Source: Chionoecetes opilio (Eukaryota; Arthropoda; Malacostraca; Decapoda; Majidae). Taken from it: a stretch of DNA of 64,000 bases. Location: positions 2,501 to 66,500 of the forward strand of contig JACEEZ010018356.1 of assembly GCA_016584305.1 (NCBI GenBank). The letters run 5' to 3'. The notes below the pieces were generated by a model. The model was not told the DNA's origin, did not search any database, and saw only the letters and a program-made list of their open reading frames with translations. Position 1 is the stretch's first letter; each line of letters starts with the position of its first letter. A program made the translations under genes and the position numbers. Positions 46,303 to 59,976 of this stretch are shown one piece after another.

Positions 46303-46506
46303 TTAACTCCTTTTAGGCCCGAAGTATTTTTTCATTTTAGTTATACATTTTTTATTTATATAATAAATATTTTATAGATATAAAAATTTTAGTATCCCCT
46401 TTTCGATTAAAAAAATTTTGGTATATTGTTTTCTTTTCGAATTTTATGGCTGACAGCAGACTATTTTTTTTAGACCAAAGGGAAAACTTGGGTGTGAAGG
46501 GGTTAA
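46303..46506 (-). mobile_element. TTAA-family MITE, unit 5 intron 1, reverse copy
   Basis: TTAACTCCTTTTAGGCCCG to GTGTGAAGGGGTTAA; shares GACAGCAGACT with unit 1 where other units read GACAACAGACT. Confidence 0.8.
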
Positions 46507-46790
46507 ACTTTTTTTTGAAATATTCTCTTAATAACTAGCACAAATATTAGCAAGTACTATGCAGGTCAAATGTATCACGTTTGCCTGTGATTCCCCCCCA
46601 CTGCAACCAAGCAAGCAGTCACTTATACGCACAATAGATTTGTTATTTTGAAAAAAAATTAAGTGTTCATTTTTTCTAAGCCGTTTCAAAATGTTGATTC
46701 TAAAGACAGGAAATTAGCCTTGTATTTTTGTAAATTATCCTTGTGTTCAACCATGTCATAATTACGAATGTGACTCAGAGAATGAATGAC

Positions 46791-46846
46791 TTAACCCCTT
46801 CACGCCCAGACCTTTAATCAACAAAAGATAATTAAAGAACACAACT

Positions 46847-46882
<36 letters not shown>

Positions 46883-47081
46883 CTTTCCTTTGCTAAAACA
46901 AAATGTATGTTGTCGAACCATAAAATTACGTAAACTAACTTAATATACCAAATTAGTTAGTGGACAAGGATACTAAACAGGTCAAATCTAAAAAAATTAT
47001 TACTTATATGCACTAAAAATCGTCTAATGGTACCCAAATTACAATAGAAATATACGTACTGGGCCTCAATTAAGGGGTTAA
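46791..47081 (+). mobile_element. TTAA-family MITE with long CA insert, unit 5 intron 1
   Basis: Both TTAA ends intact. The CA run (about 46851-46881) is the longest among the units. Confidence 0.85.
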
Positions 47082-47585
47082 TGACGGGCGGTGAGTCGTC
47101 ATGCACAGGATCATTACGTCTCATCCTTGTAATGTCATTGTTGAGGGAACTATCAGGTAGGCTGGAAAGCTGTATATGTCCTCCAGGAAAAATCTATACT
47201 AACGTTTCCCAATTTTTTGTATTATTATATATATGATATTTGTTTGGAAATGTAATGATGTAGCTATATCGAGAACATACTGTGCTAGCTATCCCTATCT
47301 TATTGTATTACCCTTATTATATACACCCTGTTAGTTCTTTACTCACACTTTACTCACACTGTGATTGCATTGATACTTAAGGATATTAACTCTATGTTTT
47401 GTGCCTTTCAGAGAAGTGCGAGTGCAAGGAGGGCGGGTGCAAGGCAGGGTGTAAGTGCACCGCCTGCCGCTGTCCCCCGTGCCCCAAGTGTGAGTATACA
47501 AGTGCACCTTACAGCATTGCTTATATGAATGCTCATTCGATCTTTAATAACATGACACTATTACAAATGTATCTTACTGACAGCA

Positions 47586-47818
47586 TTACCGTCAATAACA
47601 CTATAGTCGCCGCTGCATTAAGGTCGCCAGGCGCCATAGATCTATTACGAATGTTAGCATCACTACAGACTTGTGTCCCACTAAAGAGGCATGCACAGTA
47701 GTTTATATTATGTACCTGTCTTCAGTGGCACATACAAGTCTGTAGTGATGCAAAAAATCGTAATATATGGCGCCTGGCGACGTTAGTGCAGTGGCGACTA
47801 TAGTGTTGTTGACGGTAA
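47586..47818. mobile_element. Foldback element in MT intron 2, unit 5
   Basis: Preceded by TTACTGACAGCAT as in unit 1, but its inner arm has GACTTGTGTCCC as in unit 2. Confidence 0.8.
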
Positions 47819-48711
47819 AAAAAAAAAAAAGGTAATGCCATCATGCACATCATCAATGTCGGTATTATTCATGTCCATCCAATACTTTAATGATACAATT
47901 TTAACTCTGACTAGTCAATGGGGAGTTTTAAAAGGAGGCTAGACACTTTCATGGATGGGGATGAGAGGTGGATGTAGGTAGTGTTAAGTAACAGGAACTA
48001 CCTCGTGTAGGTCTCCCAGCCTCTTGTAGCTTCCTTATTTTCTAATGTTTCTTATGTTCTTATGTCTTCAGGTACGTCGGCGTGCAAGTGCAGCAACAAG
48101 GGGGAGTGTGCCAAGACCTGCTCCAAGCCATGCTCCTGCTGCCCCTAGATCTGCTCAACCATCCCATCACACCACCACCACCACCACACCCAAGGATAAT
48201 ACAACACCTCTATACTATCCTTGACCACACCCAGCCTGTCCTCCCGCCCTGCAGTGGACGGGGTTCGAACCATGCACCACGCTCAACTGCATCCACGTAT
48301 CCAAGATCCACGTGGGAACAAGAGGTGTGACAAGGGTGGCCGGTGAAGAGGCATGCAGTTTACTTGTCTTACTATTTGTATCGTTCATTTGATTGTCCAT
48401 TTCATATCAATTTCCATGACTTTGTATCATCAGTTTGACGTATTAAAATAAATTATTATTCGTGTTCAATGCTGATTATAATTTCTGTTGTAACCTATGG
48501 GATGTATCTTTTATGTAACTGCACACACAAAAGGCTGGACTGAACTGAGGTCATTCGTACCTCGTGTAGTGGTATACTAGTTACGCGGGGTGGGGGGGTG
48601 AGGTGTCATCCCTCAATGGTTGTTCTGTGTTGGTAGACCAATCAAGAGTTGGTTAAAAATGGAGCAGAGCCTTTTTTTTTTTTTTACATAAAGATTACTC
48701 TTGAGAAGACA

Positions 48712-49058
<347 letters not shown>

Positions 49059-49629
49059 TCAATTATTATGTTAAGAAACTTCCGTAAGAGGCAAGCACTA
49101 CCTAGAAGTGTTTCCTGTGCAAACACTACGGTAGTATACACGCTCGGTTGCTTGAACAATAGTTTATCAAATACATTTCCAGAACATGATAATTATATAC
49201 ATTGCATTTGCAGATGCTACTGATGCATCTGAAAGTCCCTTATAGTCCTCTAGCATTAATATATCATGTAATTATGATCACTTAGTGCAGGGTTATTCCA
49301 AAATTTTTGAAAGGGAACTTTGTAACACTTTAAGGCTGTGTTATACAAAGCTTGTATCTTACAGTCATGATGTAACCCAATGCGCGTTGCATCACCATAA
49401 CACACACGCGGAAATTCCAAATAACAATGAATAGCCACTCGTGAGTCATGATGGCTCTAACCCTAATGCATAGCTGCATGTGCGTGCGTGCGTACCGTCA
49501 CGTACGTATACTTGATTGTCCGTGTGGTGTGTAACCTACAGGTCAGTGACTGGGGCAATTTTTCAGTGACCGGTGTGGCTGCCACCGAAATATACTATAT
49601 GGCTCCGTGGCACTGAACACTGGTGGGCG

Positions 49630-49842
49630 TTAACCCCTTCACGCCCAGATCTTTCCTTTATTATAAAAAGTTGTATGTTGTCGAGCCATAAAATTAAGAA
49701 AAGTAACTGAATATACCAAATTAGTTAGTCGACAAGGATACTAAACAGGTCATATCTATAGATATATTGCTTATATTCATTAAAATCGTCTAATTGTACC
49801 CAAATTACAATGGAAATGAAGTTCTGGGTCTACAGGGTTGCA
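49630..49842 (+). mobile_element. TTAA-family MITE between units 5 and 6
   Basis: TTAACCCCTTCACGCCCAGA to GGGTCTACAGGGTTGCA; nearly identical to 20297-20507. Confidence 0.8.
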
Positions 49843-50622
49843 CGCGCACGGGCTACGTTTCGTGGCAGCCAAACAGTCCCAGCATGGATGTCGAGGACGT
49901 GGGATGTATTCAAGGATAGTATAAGAGAGAGGAAAGAGAAGGAAAGAAAAACGTTAGAAAAAATACTAGGGGCACTATATATTATCAGCCATAGGCCTAG
50001 GGTTCTCAGAGGTCAATTTCACATTTTATTTGAAGACGTAAGAGCCTAGCTACCCTAAAAAACAAAATATTTCACATTTTTGTCAATGTATTCTTTTGAT
50101 TGCATTTTATAAACGGCTGGTCGTTTCTCCACTTCCATAATCACCATTTCAGTCAATACCATCTTGAGTAGCCATGATGTGGTGAGAGATGCAGAGTACA
50201 TCCGTCACCCTCAGCTGTCAGGGGACCGCGACGTTGCATCACTTGACACTGGTTAAGCTTCCATCTCTAGAATAATGATACCTTTCACCGCATACCAGTT
50301 GGCCAGTCACTTTGGCGAGGCCCAGGACATGGTACAGTACCGCCCAAGATTAATAGACATACAATTAAATAAGTATATTAATAGACATACTATTTAAAAG
50401 TCTTTTGATCTTGGTACTGCTTCTGACGCGTGGTTCACGGCGCCTTCCCCTCCAGCCTCTCTTCCTTTTCTTCCCTTCCTTGCCATTATGTTTCTGTCTG
50501 CCTGTCTCCTTTCTTTACTCTTTTACTTTACTTTATTTACTACTTCTTTACTTCCTTTACTTTACTCCTTTACTTTACTTACTATTAGTTTATTTTCCTT
50601 TACTTCTGGACTATAATCCGCC

Positions 50623-50694
50623 AGGGTGGCCTGGTGGTAGAGCGCGCGGCCCGAGTGTAGAGACCCTGCATTCGGTCAGCGGTTCGAGTCCACC
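50623..50694 (+). repeat. tRNA-like repeat, unit 5/6 spacer
   Basis: Retains the ACCCTGCA segment seen otherwise only at 21293-21364, supporting the unit 1 to unit 5 correspondence. Confidence 0.45.
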
Positions 50695-51407
50695 AAGTTC
50701 GTACTGGTGTGGTGTCGCTTTGTATAGTCAATAACCTTGTAGCTGGTACTTGCAAAGTGTCTAGAAGGATCAAAATATCTTATACTTCTTTACTTTACTC
50801 CTTACTTTATATTTTTTTCTTTCCTCTCTCTTCCCCCTTCATATAACACGTACAGCTCGCGTCAACAGATAAACAGGTGCCAGAGAAAGGAGTAGCCTAC
50901 CATTTATATATGAAGTATAGGCGTCCAGCCTCTGGCCCCTTTGCTTTTGGCTCAGTTCTTGCTGCTGGAACGTGGCAGCGAGCCACGTTCCAGCCAATTA
51001 ACTCATTACGCTAATTACTCATTAAGGGCTTGTTCTACGCAAAAAGTTTGTTTCACAGACCCCCATTGATTTTGACAGCACTACTTGCATGTCAAATTTC
51101 AGCTCAATCCGACGATATGTAGGAGTAGTTTACGCTAATTACTCATTGAGGGCTTGTTTTACGCAAAAAGTTTGTTTCACAGACCCCCATTGATTTTGAC
51201 AGCACTACTTACATGTCAAATTTCAGCTCAATCCGACAATATTTAGGAGTAGTTATACACTTTTTGGCGGAAACTTGGTTCTATGGGTCTTATGGTAAGC
51301 GGCAGTTCGCGTCGCTCGCTGCCAATTATATAAATTATTGATGCCTCTTAGCAGATACAAGGCAATGCAAAGTACGTTATGCGAACTTAAACAATGAACT
51401 GGTTGTC

Positions 51408-51585
51408 GCGTGCACCTTATCACCAAGATAGACGTACAAATGAGCTTGGTGCAAGGCTGATATCATCCCTCCCTCCCGCTTGGCTTGGAGGCGAGGTGGC
51501 ATCCCTTCCCTGCACACGACACGACCAGCACACGCCAGCACTGCGGCGGCCCATAAAAGAGTGTGTCATGCAGCTACTTGTCAGT
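51408..51585 (+). promoter_or_regulatory. MT promoter, unit 6
   Basis: MRE cores at 51408-51414 and 51511-51517, CATAAAAG at 51552-51559, TCAGT at 51581-51585; predicted start near 51583. Identical layout to unit 2 at a constant 29330-bp offset. Confidence 0.7.
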
Positions 51586-51642
51586 CACCCTACACAGCTT
51601 GACGAGAGAAGAATAGCTAGCTCACTCATCTGAACCACCAAT

Positions 51643-53564
51643 ATGCCTGATCCATGCTGTACCGGTAAGCCACGCTGACGCTATCTTGCTGTCACACTAC
51701 CGTACCTCCAGACATAAGTTTTAACTCCTTGAGGCCCAGAACGTATTTTCCATTGTAATTATACGATTTTTTATTGATTATAAGTAATATTTTATAGATA
51801 TAACCTGTTTAGTATCCTTGTCGATTAACTAATTTGGTATATTCAGTTACTTTTCGTAATTTTATGGCTGACAACAGACTATTTTTTTTAGACCAAAGGA
51901 AAGCTCTGGGTGTGAAGGGGTTAATACTTTTTTTGAAATAATATCAATCTCTAATAACTAGCATGCAAATATTAGCAAGTACTATGACAGGTCAAATGTA
52001 TCACTGTTAGCCTGTGATTCACCCACTGCAAACAAGCAATGCAGTTCACATTAGTACGCACACATATGCATTTTGTTATTTTGAAAAATTACGTGTTCAT
52101 TATTTTCTAAGCCGTTTCAAAATGTTGATTCTAAAGACAGGAAATTAGCCTTGTATTTTTGTAAATTATCCTTGTGTTCAACCATGTCATAATTACGAAT
52201 GTGACTCAGAGAATGAATGACTTAACCCCTTCACGCCCAGACCTTTAATCAACAAAAGATAATTAAAGAACACAACTAAAACACACACACACACACACAC
52301 ATCTTTCCTTTGCTAAAAAAAATGTATGTTGTCGAACCATAAAATTACGTAAACTAACTTAATATACCAAATTAGTTAGTGGACAAGGATACTAAAAAGG
52401 TCAAATCTAAAAAAATTATTACTTATATTCACTAAAAATCGTCTAATGGTACCCAAATTACAATAGAAATATACGTACTGGGCCTCAATTAAGGGGTTAA
52501 TGACGGGCGGTGAGTCGTCATGCACAGGATCATTACGTCTCATCCTTGTAATGTCATTGTTGAGGGAACTATCAGGTAGGCTGGAAAGCTGTATATGTCC
52601 TCCAGGAAAAATCTATACTAACTCTTCCCAATTTTTTGTATTATTATAAATATGATATTTGTTTGGAAATGTAATGATGTAGCTATATCGAGAACATACT
52701 GTGCTAGCTATCCCTATCTTATTGTATTACCCTTATTATATACACCCTGTTAGTTCTTTACTCACACTTTACTCACACTGTGATTGCATTGATACTTAAG
52801 GATATTAACTCTATGTTTTGTGCCTTTCAGAGAAGTGCGAGTGCAAGGAGGGCGGGTGCAAGGCAGGGTGTAAGTGCACCGCCTGCCGCTGTCCCCCGTG
52901 CCCCAAGTGTGAGTATACAAGTGCACCTTACAGCATTGCTTATATGAATGCTCATTCGATCTTTAATAACATGACACTATTACAAATGTATCTTACTGAG
53001 AGCATTACCGTCAATAACACTATAGTCGCCGCTGCATTAAGGTCGCCAGGCGCCATAGATTACGAATGTTAGCATCACTACAGACTTGTATGTCCCACTA
53101 AAGAGGCATGCACAGTAGTTTATATTATGTACCTGTCTTCAGTGGCACATACAAGTCTGTAGTGATGCAAAAAATCGTAATATATGGCGCCTGGCGACGT
53201 TAGTGCAGTGGCGACTATAGTGTTGTTGACGGTAAAAAAAAAAAAAAGGTAATGCCATCATGCACATCATCAATGTCGGTATTATTCATGTCCATCCAAT
53301 ACTTTAATGATACAATTTTAACTCCGACTAGTCAATGGAGAGTTTTAAAAGGAGGCTAGACACTTTCATGGATGGGGATGAGAGGTGGATGTAGGTAGTG
53401 TTAAGTAACAGGAACTACCTCGTGTAGGTCTCCCAGCCTCTTGTAGCTTCCTTATTTTCTAATGTTTCTTATGTTCTTATGTCTCAGGTACGTCGGCGTG
53501 CAAGTGCAGCAACAAGGGGGAGTGTGCCAAGACCTGCTCCAAGCCATGCTCCTGCTGCCCCTAG
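51643..53564 (+). CDS. Metallothionein, unit 6 (intact)
   Basis: Exons 51643-51664, 52831-52908 and 53488-53564; consensus 58-residue product with Gly44 and Ala47. Exons 1 and 2 lie exactly 29330 bp after those of unit 2, but the intron variants (GCATGCAAAT, CTGCAAACAAG, ATAGATTACG) agree with units 3, 4 or 7 instead. The exon 3 acceptor is GTCTCAG, one T shorter than elsewhere but still a valid AG site. Polyadenylation signal at 53863-53868. Confidence 0.93.
51721..51924 (-). mobile_element. TTAA-family MITE, unit 6 intron 1, reverse copy
   Basis: 204 bp, both TTAA ends intact. Confidence 0.85.
52222..52500 (+). mobile_element. TTAA-family MITE with CA insert, unit 6 intron 1
   Basis: 279 bp, the same length as in unit 2. 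Confidence 0.85.
53005..53235. mobile_element. Foldback element in MT intron 2, unit 6
   Basis: Arms intact; short GATTACG form lacking CTAT, as in units 4 and 7. Confidence 0.8.
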
Positions 53565-54121
53565 ATCTGCTCAACACCCATCCCACCAACCACACCACCA
53601 CCACACCCAAGGATAATACACACCTCTATACTATCCTTGACCACGACCCAGCCTGTCCTCCCGCCCTGCAGTGGACGGGGTTCGAACCATGCACCACGCT
53701 CAACTGCATCCACGTATCCAAGATCCACGTGGGAACAAGAGGTGTGACAGGGTGGCCGGTGAAGAGGCATGCAGTTTACTTGTCTTACTATTTGTATCGT
53801 TCATTTGATTGTCCATTTCATATCAATTTCCATGACTTTGTATCATCAGTTTGACGTATTAAAATAAATTATTATTCGTGTTCAATGCTGATTTAATTTC
53901 TGTTGTAACCTATGGGATGTATCTTTTATGTAACTGCACACACAAAAGGCTGACTAAACTGAGGTCATTCGTACCTCGTGTAGTGGTATACTATTACGCG
54001 GGGTGGGGGGGTGAGGTGTCATCCTCCAATGGTTGTTCTGTGTTGAGTAGACCAATCAGAGTTGGTTAAAAATGGAGCAGAGCCTTTATTTTTTTTTACA
54101 TAAAGATTACTCTTGAGAAAC

Positions 54122-54123
<2 letters not shown>

Positions 54124-54163
<40 letters not shown>

Positions 54164-54190
54164 ATATATTAATATATATATATATATATA

Positions 54191-54228
<38 letters not shown>

Positions 54229-54484
54229 CATTAAAAAATAATATATATATAGATAAAATAGATATATATATTTATATTAATATCCGTAACTAGATACTAG
54301 ATATATATTATATCATTTATATATATATATCTATATATATCTAAGCTCGAGATTCTATGAACAATAGTTATATAATCATTATAAACATATATATATAATG
54401 CAGCGAGAGACGAGAGGAGAGAGATAGAAGANTTATTGAAGAACTTTACACACACACACACCACCATATCTATCTATTATCATC

Positions 54485-54523
<39 letters not shown>

Positions 54524-54530
54524 TATGAAG

Positions 54531-54562
<32 letters not shown>
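54124..54562. repeat. Duplicated composite microsatellite with gap base, unit 6
   Basis: AC, AT and degenerate AT/GATA sequence, then AACTTTACACACACAC begins again at about 54442, just after an unresolved base at 54432, followed by a second AT and AG tract. This looks like two microsatellite alleles joined in assembly or a tandem slippage. Confidence 0.75.
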
Positions 54563-54566
<4 letters not shown>

Positions 54567-55112
54567 TTATTTTAAGAAACTTCCGTAAGAGGCAAGCACT
54601 AGAAGTGCTTTCTGTGCAAACACTACGGTAGTATGTATACACGCACGGTTGCTTGAACAATAGTTTATCAAATACGTTTCCAGGACATGATAATTATATA
54701 CATTGCATTTGCAGATGTTATTGATGCATCTGAAAGTCCCTTATAGTCCTTTAGCATTAATATATCATGTAATTATGATCACTTAGTGCAGGGTTATTCC
54801 AAAATTTTTGAAAGGGAACTTTGTAACACGTTAATGCTGTGTTATACAAAGCTTGTATCTCACAGTCATGATGTAACCCAATGCGCGTTGCATCACCATA
54901 ACACACAAGCGGAAATTCCAAATAACAATGAATAGCCACTCGTGAGTCATGATAGCTCTAACCCTAATGCGTAGCTGCATGTGCGTGCGTACGTACTTGA
55001 TTGTCCGTGTGGTGTGTAACCTACAGGTCAGTGACGGGCAATTTTTCAGTGACTGGTGTGGCTGCCACCGAAATATACTATATGGCTCCGTGGCACTGAA
55101 CACTGGTGGGTG

Positions 55113-55324
55113 TTAACCCCTTCACGCCCAGATCTTTCCTTTACTATAAAAAGTTGTATGTTGTCGAGCCATAAAATTAAGAAAAGTAACTGAATATACC
55201 AAATTAGTTAGCCGACAAGGATACTAAACAGGTCATATCTATAGATATATTGCTTATATTAATTAAAATCGTCTAATTGTACCCAAATTACAATGAAAAT
55301 GAAGTTCTGGGTCTACAGGGTTGC
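55113..55324 (+). mobile_element. TTAA-family MITE between units 6 and 7
   Basis: Left flank is GGTGGGTGTTAACC, where most units read GGTGGGCGTTAACC. Right end decayed as in the other spacers. Confidence 0.8.
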
Positions 55325-56091
55325 ACGCGCACGGGCTACGTTTTCGTGGCAGCCAAGCAGGCCCAGCATGGATGTCGAGGACGTGGGATGTATTCAAGGA
55401 TAATATAAGAGAGGAAAGAGAAGGAAAGAAAAACTTTAGAAAAAATACTAGGGGCACTATATATAATCAGCCATAGGCCTAGGGTTCTCAGAGGTCAATT
55501 TCACATTTTATTTGAAGACGTAAGAGCCTAGCTACCCTAAAAAAAAAATATTTCACATTTTTGTCAATGTATTCTTTTGATTGCATTTTATAAAGGACTG
55601 GTCGTTTCTCCACTTCCATAATCACCATTTCAGTCAATGCCATCTTGAGTAGCCATGATGTGGTGAGAGATGCAGAGTACATCCGTCACCCTCAGCTGTC
55701 AGGGGACCGCGACGTTGCATCACTTGACACTGGTTAAGCTTCCATCTCTAGAATAATGATACCTTTCACCGCATACCAGTTGGCCAGTCACTTTGGCGAG
55801 GCCCAGGACATGGTACAGTACCGCCCAAGATTAATAGACATACAATTAAATAAGTATATTAATAGACATACTATTTAAAAGTCTATTGATCTTGGTACTG
55901 CTTCTGACGCGTGGTTCACGGCGCCTTCCCCTCCAGCCTCTCTTCCTTTTCTTCCCTTTCCTTGCCATTATGTTTCTGTCTGCCTGTCTCCTTTCTTTAC
56001 TCTTTTACTTTACTTTATTTACTACTTCTTTACTTCCTTTACTTTACTTACTCTTAATTTACTTTCCTTTACTTCTTAACTTTAATCCGAA

Positions 56092-56154
56092 AGGGTGGCC
56101 TGGTGGTAGAGCGCGCGGCCCGAGTGTAGAGTTCGGTCAGCGGTTCGAGTCCAC
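56092..56154 (+). repeat. tRNA-like repeat, unit 6/7 spacer
   Basis: Complete A-box-like and B-box-like words; reads CCCGAG, and lacks the ACCCTGCA segment. Confidence 0.45.
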
Positions 56155-56993
56155 CAAGTTCGTACTGGTGTGGTGTCGCTTTGTATAGTCAATAACCTTG
56201 TAGCTGGTACTTGCAAAGTGTCTAGATAGGATCAAAATATCTTATCTTCTTTACTTTACTCCTTACTTTATAATTTTTTCTTTCCTCTCTCTTCCCCCTT
56301 CATATAACACGTACAGCTCGCGTCAACAGATAAACAGGTGCCAGAGAAAGGAGTAGCCTACCATTTATATATCAAGTATAGGCGTCCAGCCTCTGGCCCC
56401 TTTGCTTTTGGCTCAGTTCTTGCTGCTGGAACGTGGCAGCGAGCCACGTTCCAGCCAATTAACTCATTACGCTAATTACTCATTAAGGGCTTGTTCTACG
56501 CAAAAAGTTTGTTTCACAGACCCCCATTGATTTTGACAGCACTACTTGCCTGTCAAATTTAAGCTCAATCCGACAATATGTAGGAGTAGTTTACGCGAAT
56601 TACTCATTAAGGGCTTGTTTTACGCAAAAAGTTTGTTTCACAGACCCCCATTGATTTTGACAGCACTACTGACATGTCAAATTTCAGCTCAATCCGACAA
56701 AATTTAGGAGTAGTTATACACTTTTTAGCTTAAACTTTGTTCCACGTGTCTTATGGTAAGATGCAGTTCGCTTCGCTCGCTGCCAATAAGAATCTACAGG
56801 GTTATATATTTGCCTGATAAGCTAAAAAAAAAAGCATGACATGATTAAAGAAATATGATTGGGGAGTGAGGGCAGGATTTCAGTAGTCAAAACCACACAC
56901 TCTAGAACAGTGAGAACTTATTATTGATGCGTCTTAGCAGATACAAGGCAATACAAATTACGTTATGCTAGCTTAAACAATGAACTGGTTGTC

Positions 56994-57171
56994 GTGTGCA
57001 CCTTATCACCAAGATAGACGTACAGATGAGCTTGGTGCAAGGCTGATATCATCCCTCCCTCCCGCCTGGCTTGGAGGCGAGGTGGCATCCCTTCCCTGCA
57101 CACGACACGACCAGCACACGCCAGCAGTGCGGCGGCCCATAAAAGAGTGCGTCATGCAGCTACTTGTCAGT
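56994..57171 (+). promoter_or_regulatory. MT promoter, unit 7
   Basis: Distal MRE core is GTGTGCA (56994-57000), a C-to-T change that still fits GNGYGCA; proximal TGCACAC at 57097-57103; CATAAAAG 57138-57145; TCAGT 57167-57171. Confidence 0.7.
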
Positions 57172-57228
57172 CACCCTACACAGCTTGACGAGAGAAGAAT
57201 AGCTAGCTCACTCATCTGAACCACCAAC

Positions 57229-59150
57229 ATGCCTGATCCATGCTGTACCGGTAAGCCACGCTGACGCTATCTTGCTGTCACACTACCGTACCTCCAGACA
57301 TAAGTTTTAACTCCTTGAGGCCCAGAACGTATTTTTCATTGTAGTTATACGATTTTTTATTGATTATAAGTAATATTTTATAGATATAACCTGTTTAGTA
57401 TCCTTGTCGATTAACTAATTTGGTATATTCAGTTACTTTTCGTAATTTTATGGCTGACAACAGACTATTTTTTTTAGACCAAAGGAAAGCTCTGGGTGTG
57501 AAGGGGTTAATACTTTTTTTGAAATAATATCAATCTCTAATAACTAGCATGCAAATATTAGCAAGTACTATGACAGGTCAAATGTATCACTGTTAGCCTG
57601 TGATTCACCCACTGCAACCAAGCAATGCAGTTCACATTAGTACGCACACATATGCATTTTGTTATTTTGAAAAATTACGTGTTCATTATTTTCTAAGCCG
57701 TTTCAAAATGTTGATTCTAAAGACAGGAAATTAGCCTTGTATTTTTGTAAATTATCCTTGTGTTCAACCATGTCATAATTACGAATGTGACTCAGAGAAT
57801 GAATGACTTAACCCCTTCACGCCCAGACCTTTAATCAACAAAAGATAATTAAAGAACACAACTAAAACACACACACACACACACACATCTTTCCTTTGCT
57901 AAAAAAAATGTATGTTGTCGAACCATAAAATTACGTAAACTAACTTATTATACCAAATTAGTTAGTGGACAAGGATACTAAAAAGGTCAAATCTAAAAAA
58001 ATTATTACTTATATTCACTAAAAATCGTCTAATGGTACCCAAATTACAATAGAAATATACGTACTGGGCCTCAATTAAGGGGTTAATGACGGGCGGTGAG
58101 TCGTCATGCACAGGATCATTACGTCTCATCCTTGTAATGTCATTTTTGAGGGAACTATCAGGTAGGCTGGAAAGCTGTATATGTCCTCCAGGAAAAATCT
58201 ATACTAACTCTTCCCAATTTTTTGTATTATTATATATATGATATTTGTTTGGAAATGTAATGATGTAGCTATATCGAGAACATACTGTGCTAGCTATCCC
58301 TATCTTATTGTATTACCCTTATTATATACACCCTGTTAGTTCTTTACTCGCACTTTACTCACACTGTGATTGCATTGATACTTAAGGATATTAACTCTAT
58401 GTTTTGTGCCTTTCAGAGAAGTGCGAGTGCAAGGAGGGCGGGTGCAAGGCAGGGTGTAAGTGCACCGCCTGCCGCTGTCCCCCGTGCCCCAAGTGTGAGT
58501 ATACAAGTGCACCTTACAGCATTGCTTATATGAATGCTCATTCGATTTTTAATAACATGACACTATTACAAATGTATCTTACTGAGAGCATTACCGTCAA
58601 TAACACTATAGTCGCCGCTGCATTAAGGTCGCCAGGCGCCATAGATTACGAATGTTAGCATCACTACAGACTTGTATGTCCCACTAAAGAGGCATGCACA
58701 GTAGTTTATATAATGTACCTGTCTTCAGTGGCACATACAAGTCTGTAGTGATGCAAAAAATCGTAATATATGGCGCCTGGCGACGTTAGTGCAGTGGCGA
58801 CTATAGTGTTGTTGACGGTAAAAAAAAAAAAAGGTAATGCCATCATGCACATCATCAATGTCGGTATTATTCATGTCCATCCAATACTTTAATGATACAA
58901 TTTTAACTCTGACTAGTCAATGGGGAGTTTTAAAAGGAGACTAGACACTTTCATGGAAGGGGATGAGAGGTGGGTGTAGGTAGTGTTAAGTAACAGGAAC
59001 TACCTCGTGTAGGTCTCCCAGCCTCTTGTAGCTTCCTTATTTTCGAATGTTTCTTATGTTCTTATGTCTTCAGGTACGTCGGCGTGCAAGTGCAGCAACA
59101 AGGAGGAGTGTGCCAAGACCTGCTCCAAGCCATGCTCCTGCTGCCCCTAG
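57229..59150 (+). CDS. Metallothionein, unit 7 (intact, Glu44 variant)
   Basis: Exons 57229-57250, 58417-58494 and 59074-59150. The 58-residue product keeps all 18 cysteines and carries Glu at 44 (KEEC) with Ala at 47, intermediate between the consensus and the unit-2 variant. It is the last complete gene in the array. Beyond its 3' spacer, similarity to the unit stops at 61180, where another MITE and a retrotransposon begin. Polyadenylation signal at 59451-59456. Confidence 0.93.
57307..57510 (-). mobile_element. TTAA-family MITE, unit 7 intron 1, reverse copy
   Basis: 204 bp, both TTAA ends intact; TTTTTCATTGTAGTTATACG variant. Confidence 0.85.
57808..58085 (+). mobile_element. TTAA-family MITE with CA insert, unit 7 intron 1
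   Basis: Both TTAA ends intact; interior reads AACTTATTATACC, where most copies have AACTTAATATACC. Confidence 0.85.
58591..58821. mobile_element. Foldback element in MT intron 2, unit 7
   Basis: Both arms intact, GATTACG short form. Confidence 0.8.
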
Positions 59151-59713
59151 ATCTGCTCAACACCCATCACCATCACCACCACCACCACCACACCCAAGGA
59201 TAATACAACACCTCTATACTATCCTTGACCACACCCAGCCTGTCCTCCCGCCCTGCAGTGGACGGGGTTCGAACCATGCACCACGCTCAACTGCATCCAC
59301 GTATCCAAGATCCACGTGGGAACAAGAGGTGTGACAAGGGTGGCCGGTGAAGAGGCATGCAGTTTACTTGTCTGACTATTTGTATCGTTCATTTGATTGT
59401 CCATTTCATATCAATTTCCATGACTTTGTATCATCAGTTTGACGTATTAAAATAAATTATTATTCGTGTTCAATGCTGATTATAATTTCTGTTGTAACCT
59501 ATGGGATGTATCTTTTATGTAACTGCACACACAAAAGGCTGGACTGAACTGAGGTCATTCGTACCTCGTGTAGTGGTATACTAGTTACGCGGGGTGGGGG
59601 GGTGAGGTGTCATCCCCCAATGGTTGTTCTGTGTTGGTAGACCAATCAAGAGTTGGTTAAAAATGGAGCGGAGACTATTTTTTTTTTACATAAAGATTAC
59701 TCTGAGAGACAAC

Positions 59714-59976
<263 letters not shown>

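Larger units (their letters stand above)
46229..48148 (+). pseudogene. Metallothionein, unit 5 (exon 1 frameshift, promoter displaced)
   Basis: Exon 1 46229-46249 is 21 nt because the A of CCATGC is missing (GATCCTGCTGT), which puts exon 2 out of frame. Exon 2 47412-47489 and exon 3 48072-48148 are perfect consensus (Gly44, Ala47). The native promoter lies 2.4 kb upstream beyond the transposon. Unless an alternative start and leader exist, no MT would be made. Exons 2 and 3 may still be conserved by exchange with neighbours. Polyadenylation signal at 48447-48452. Confidence 0.8.
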
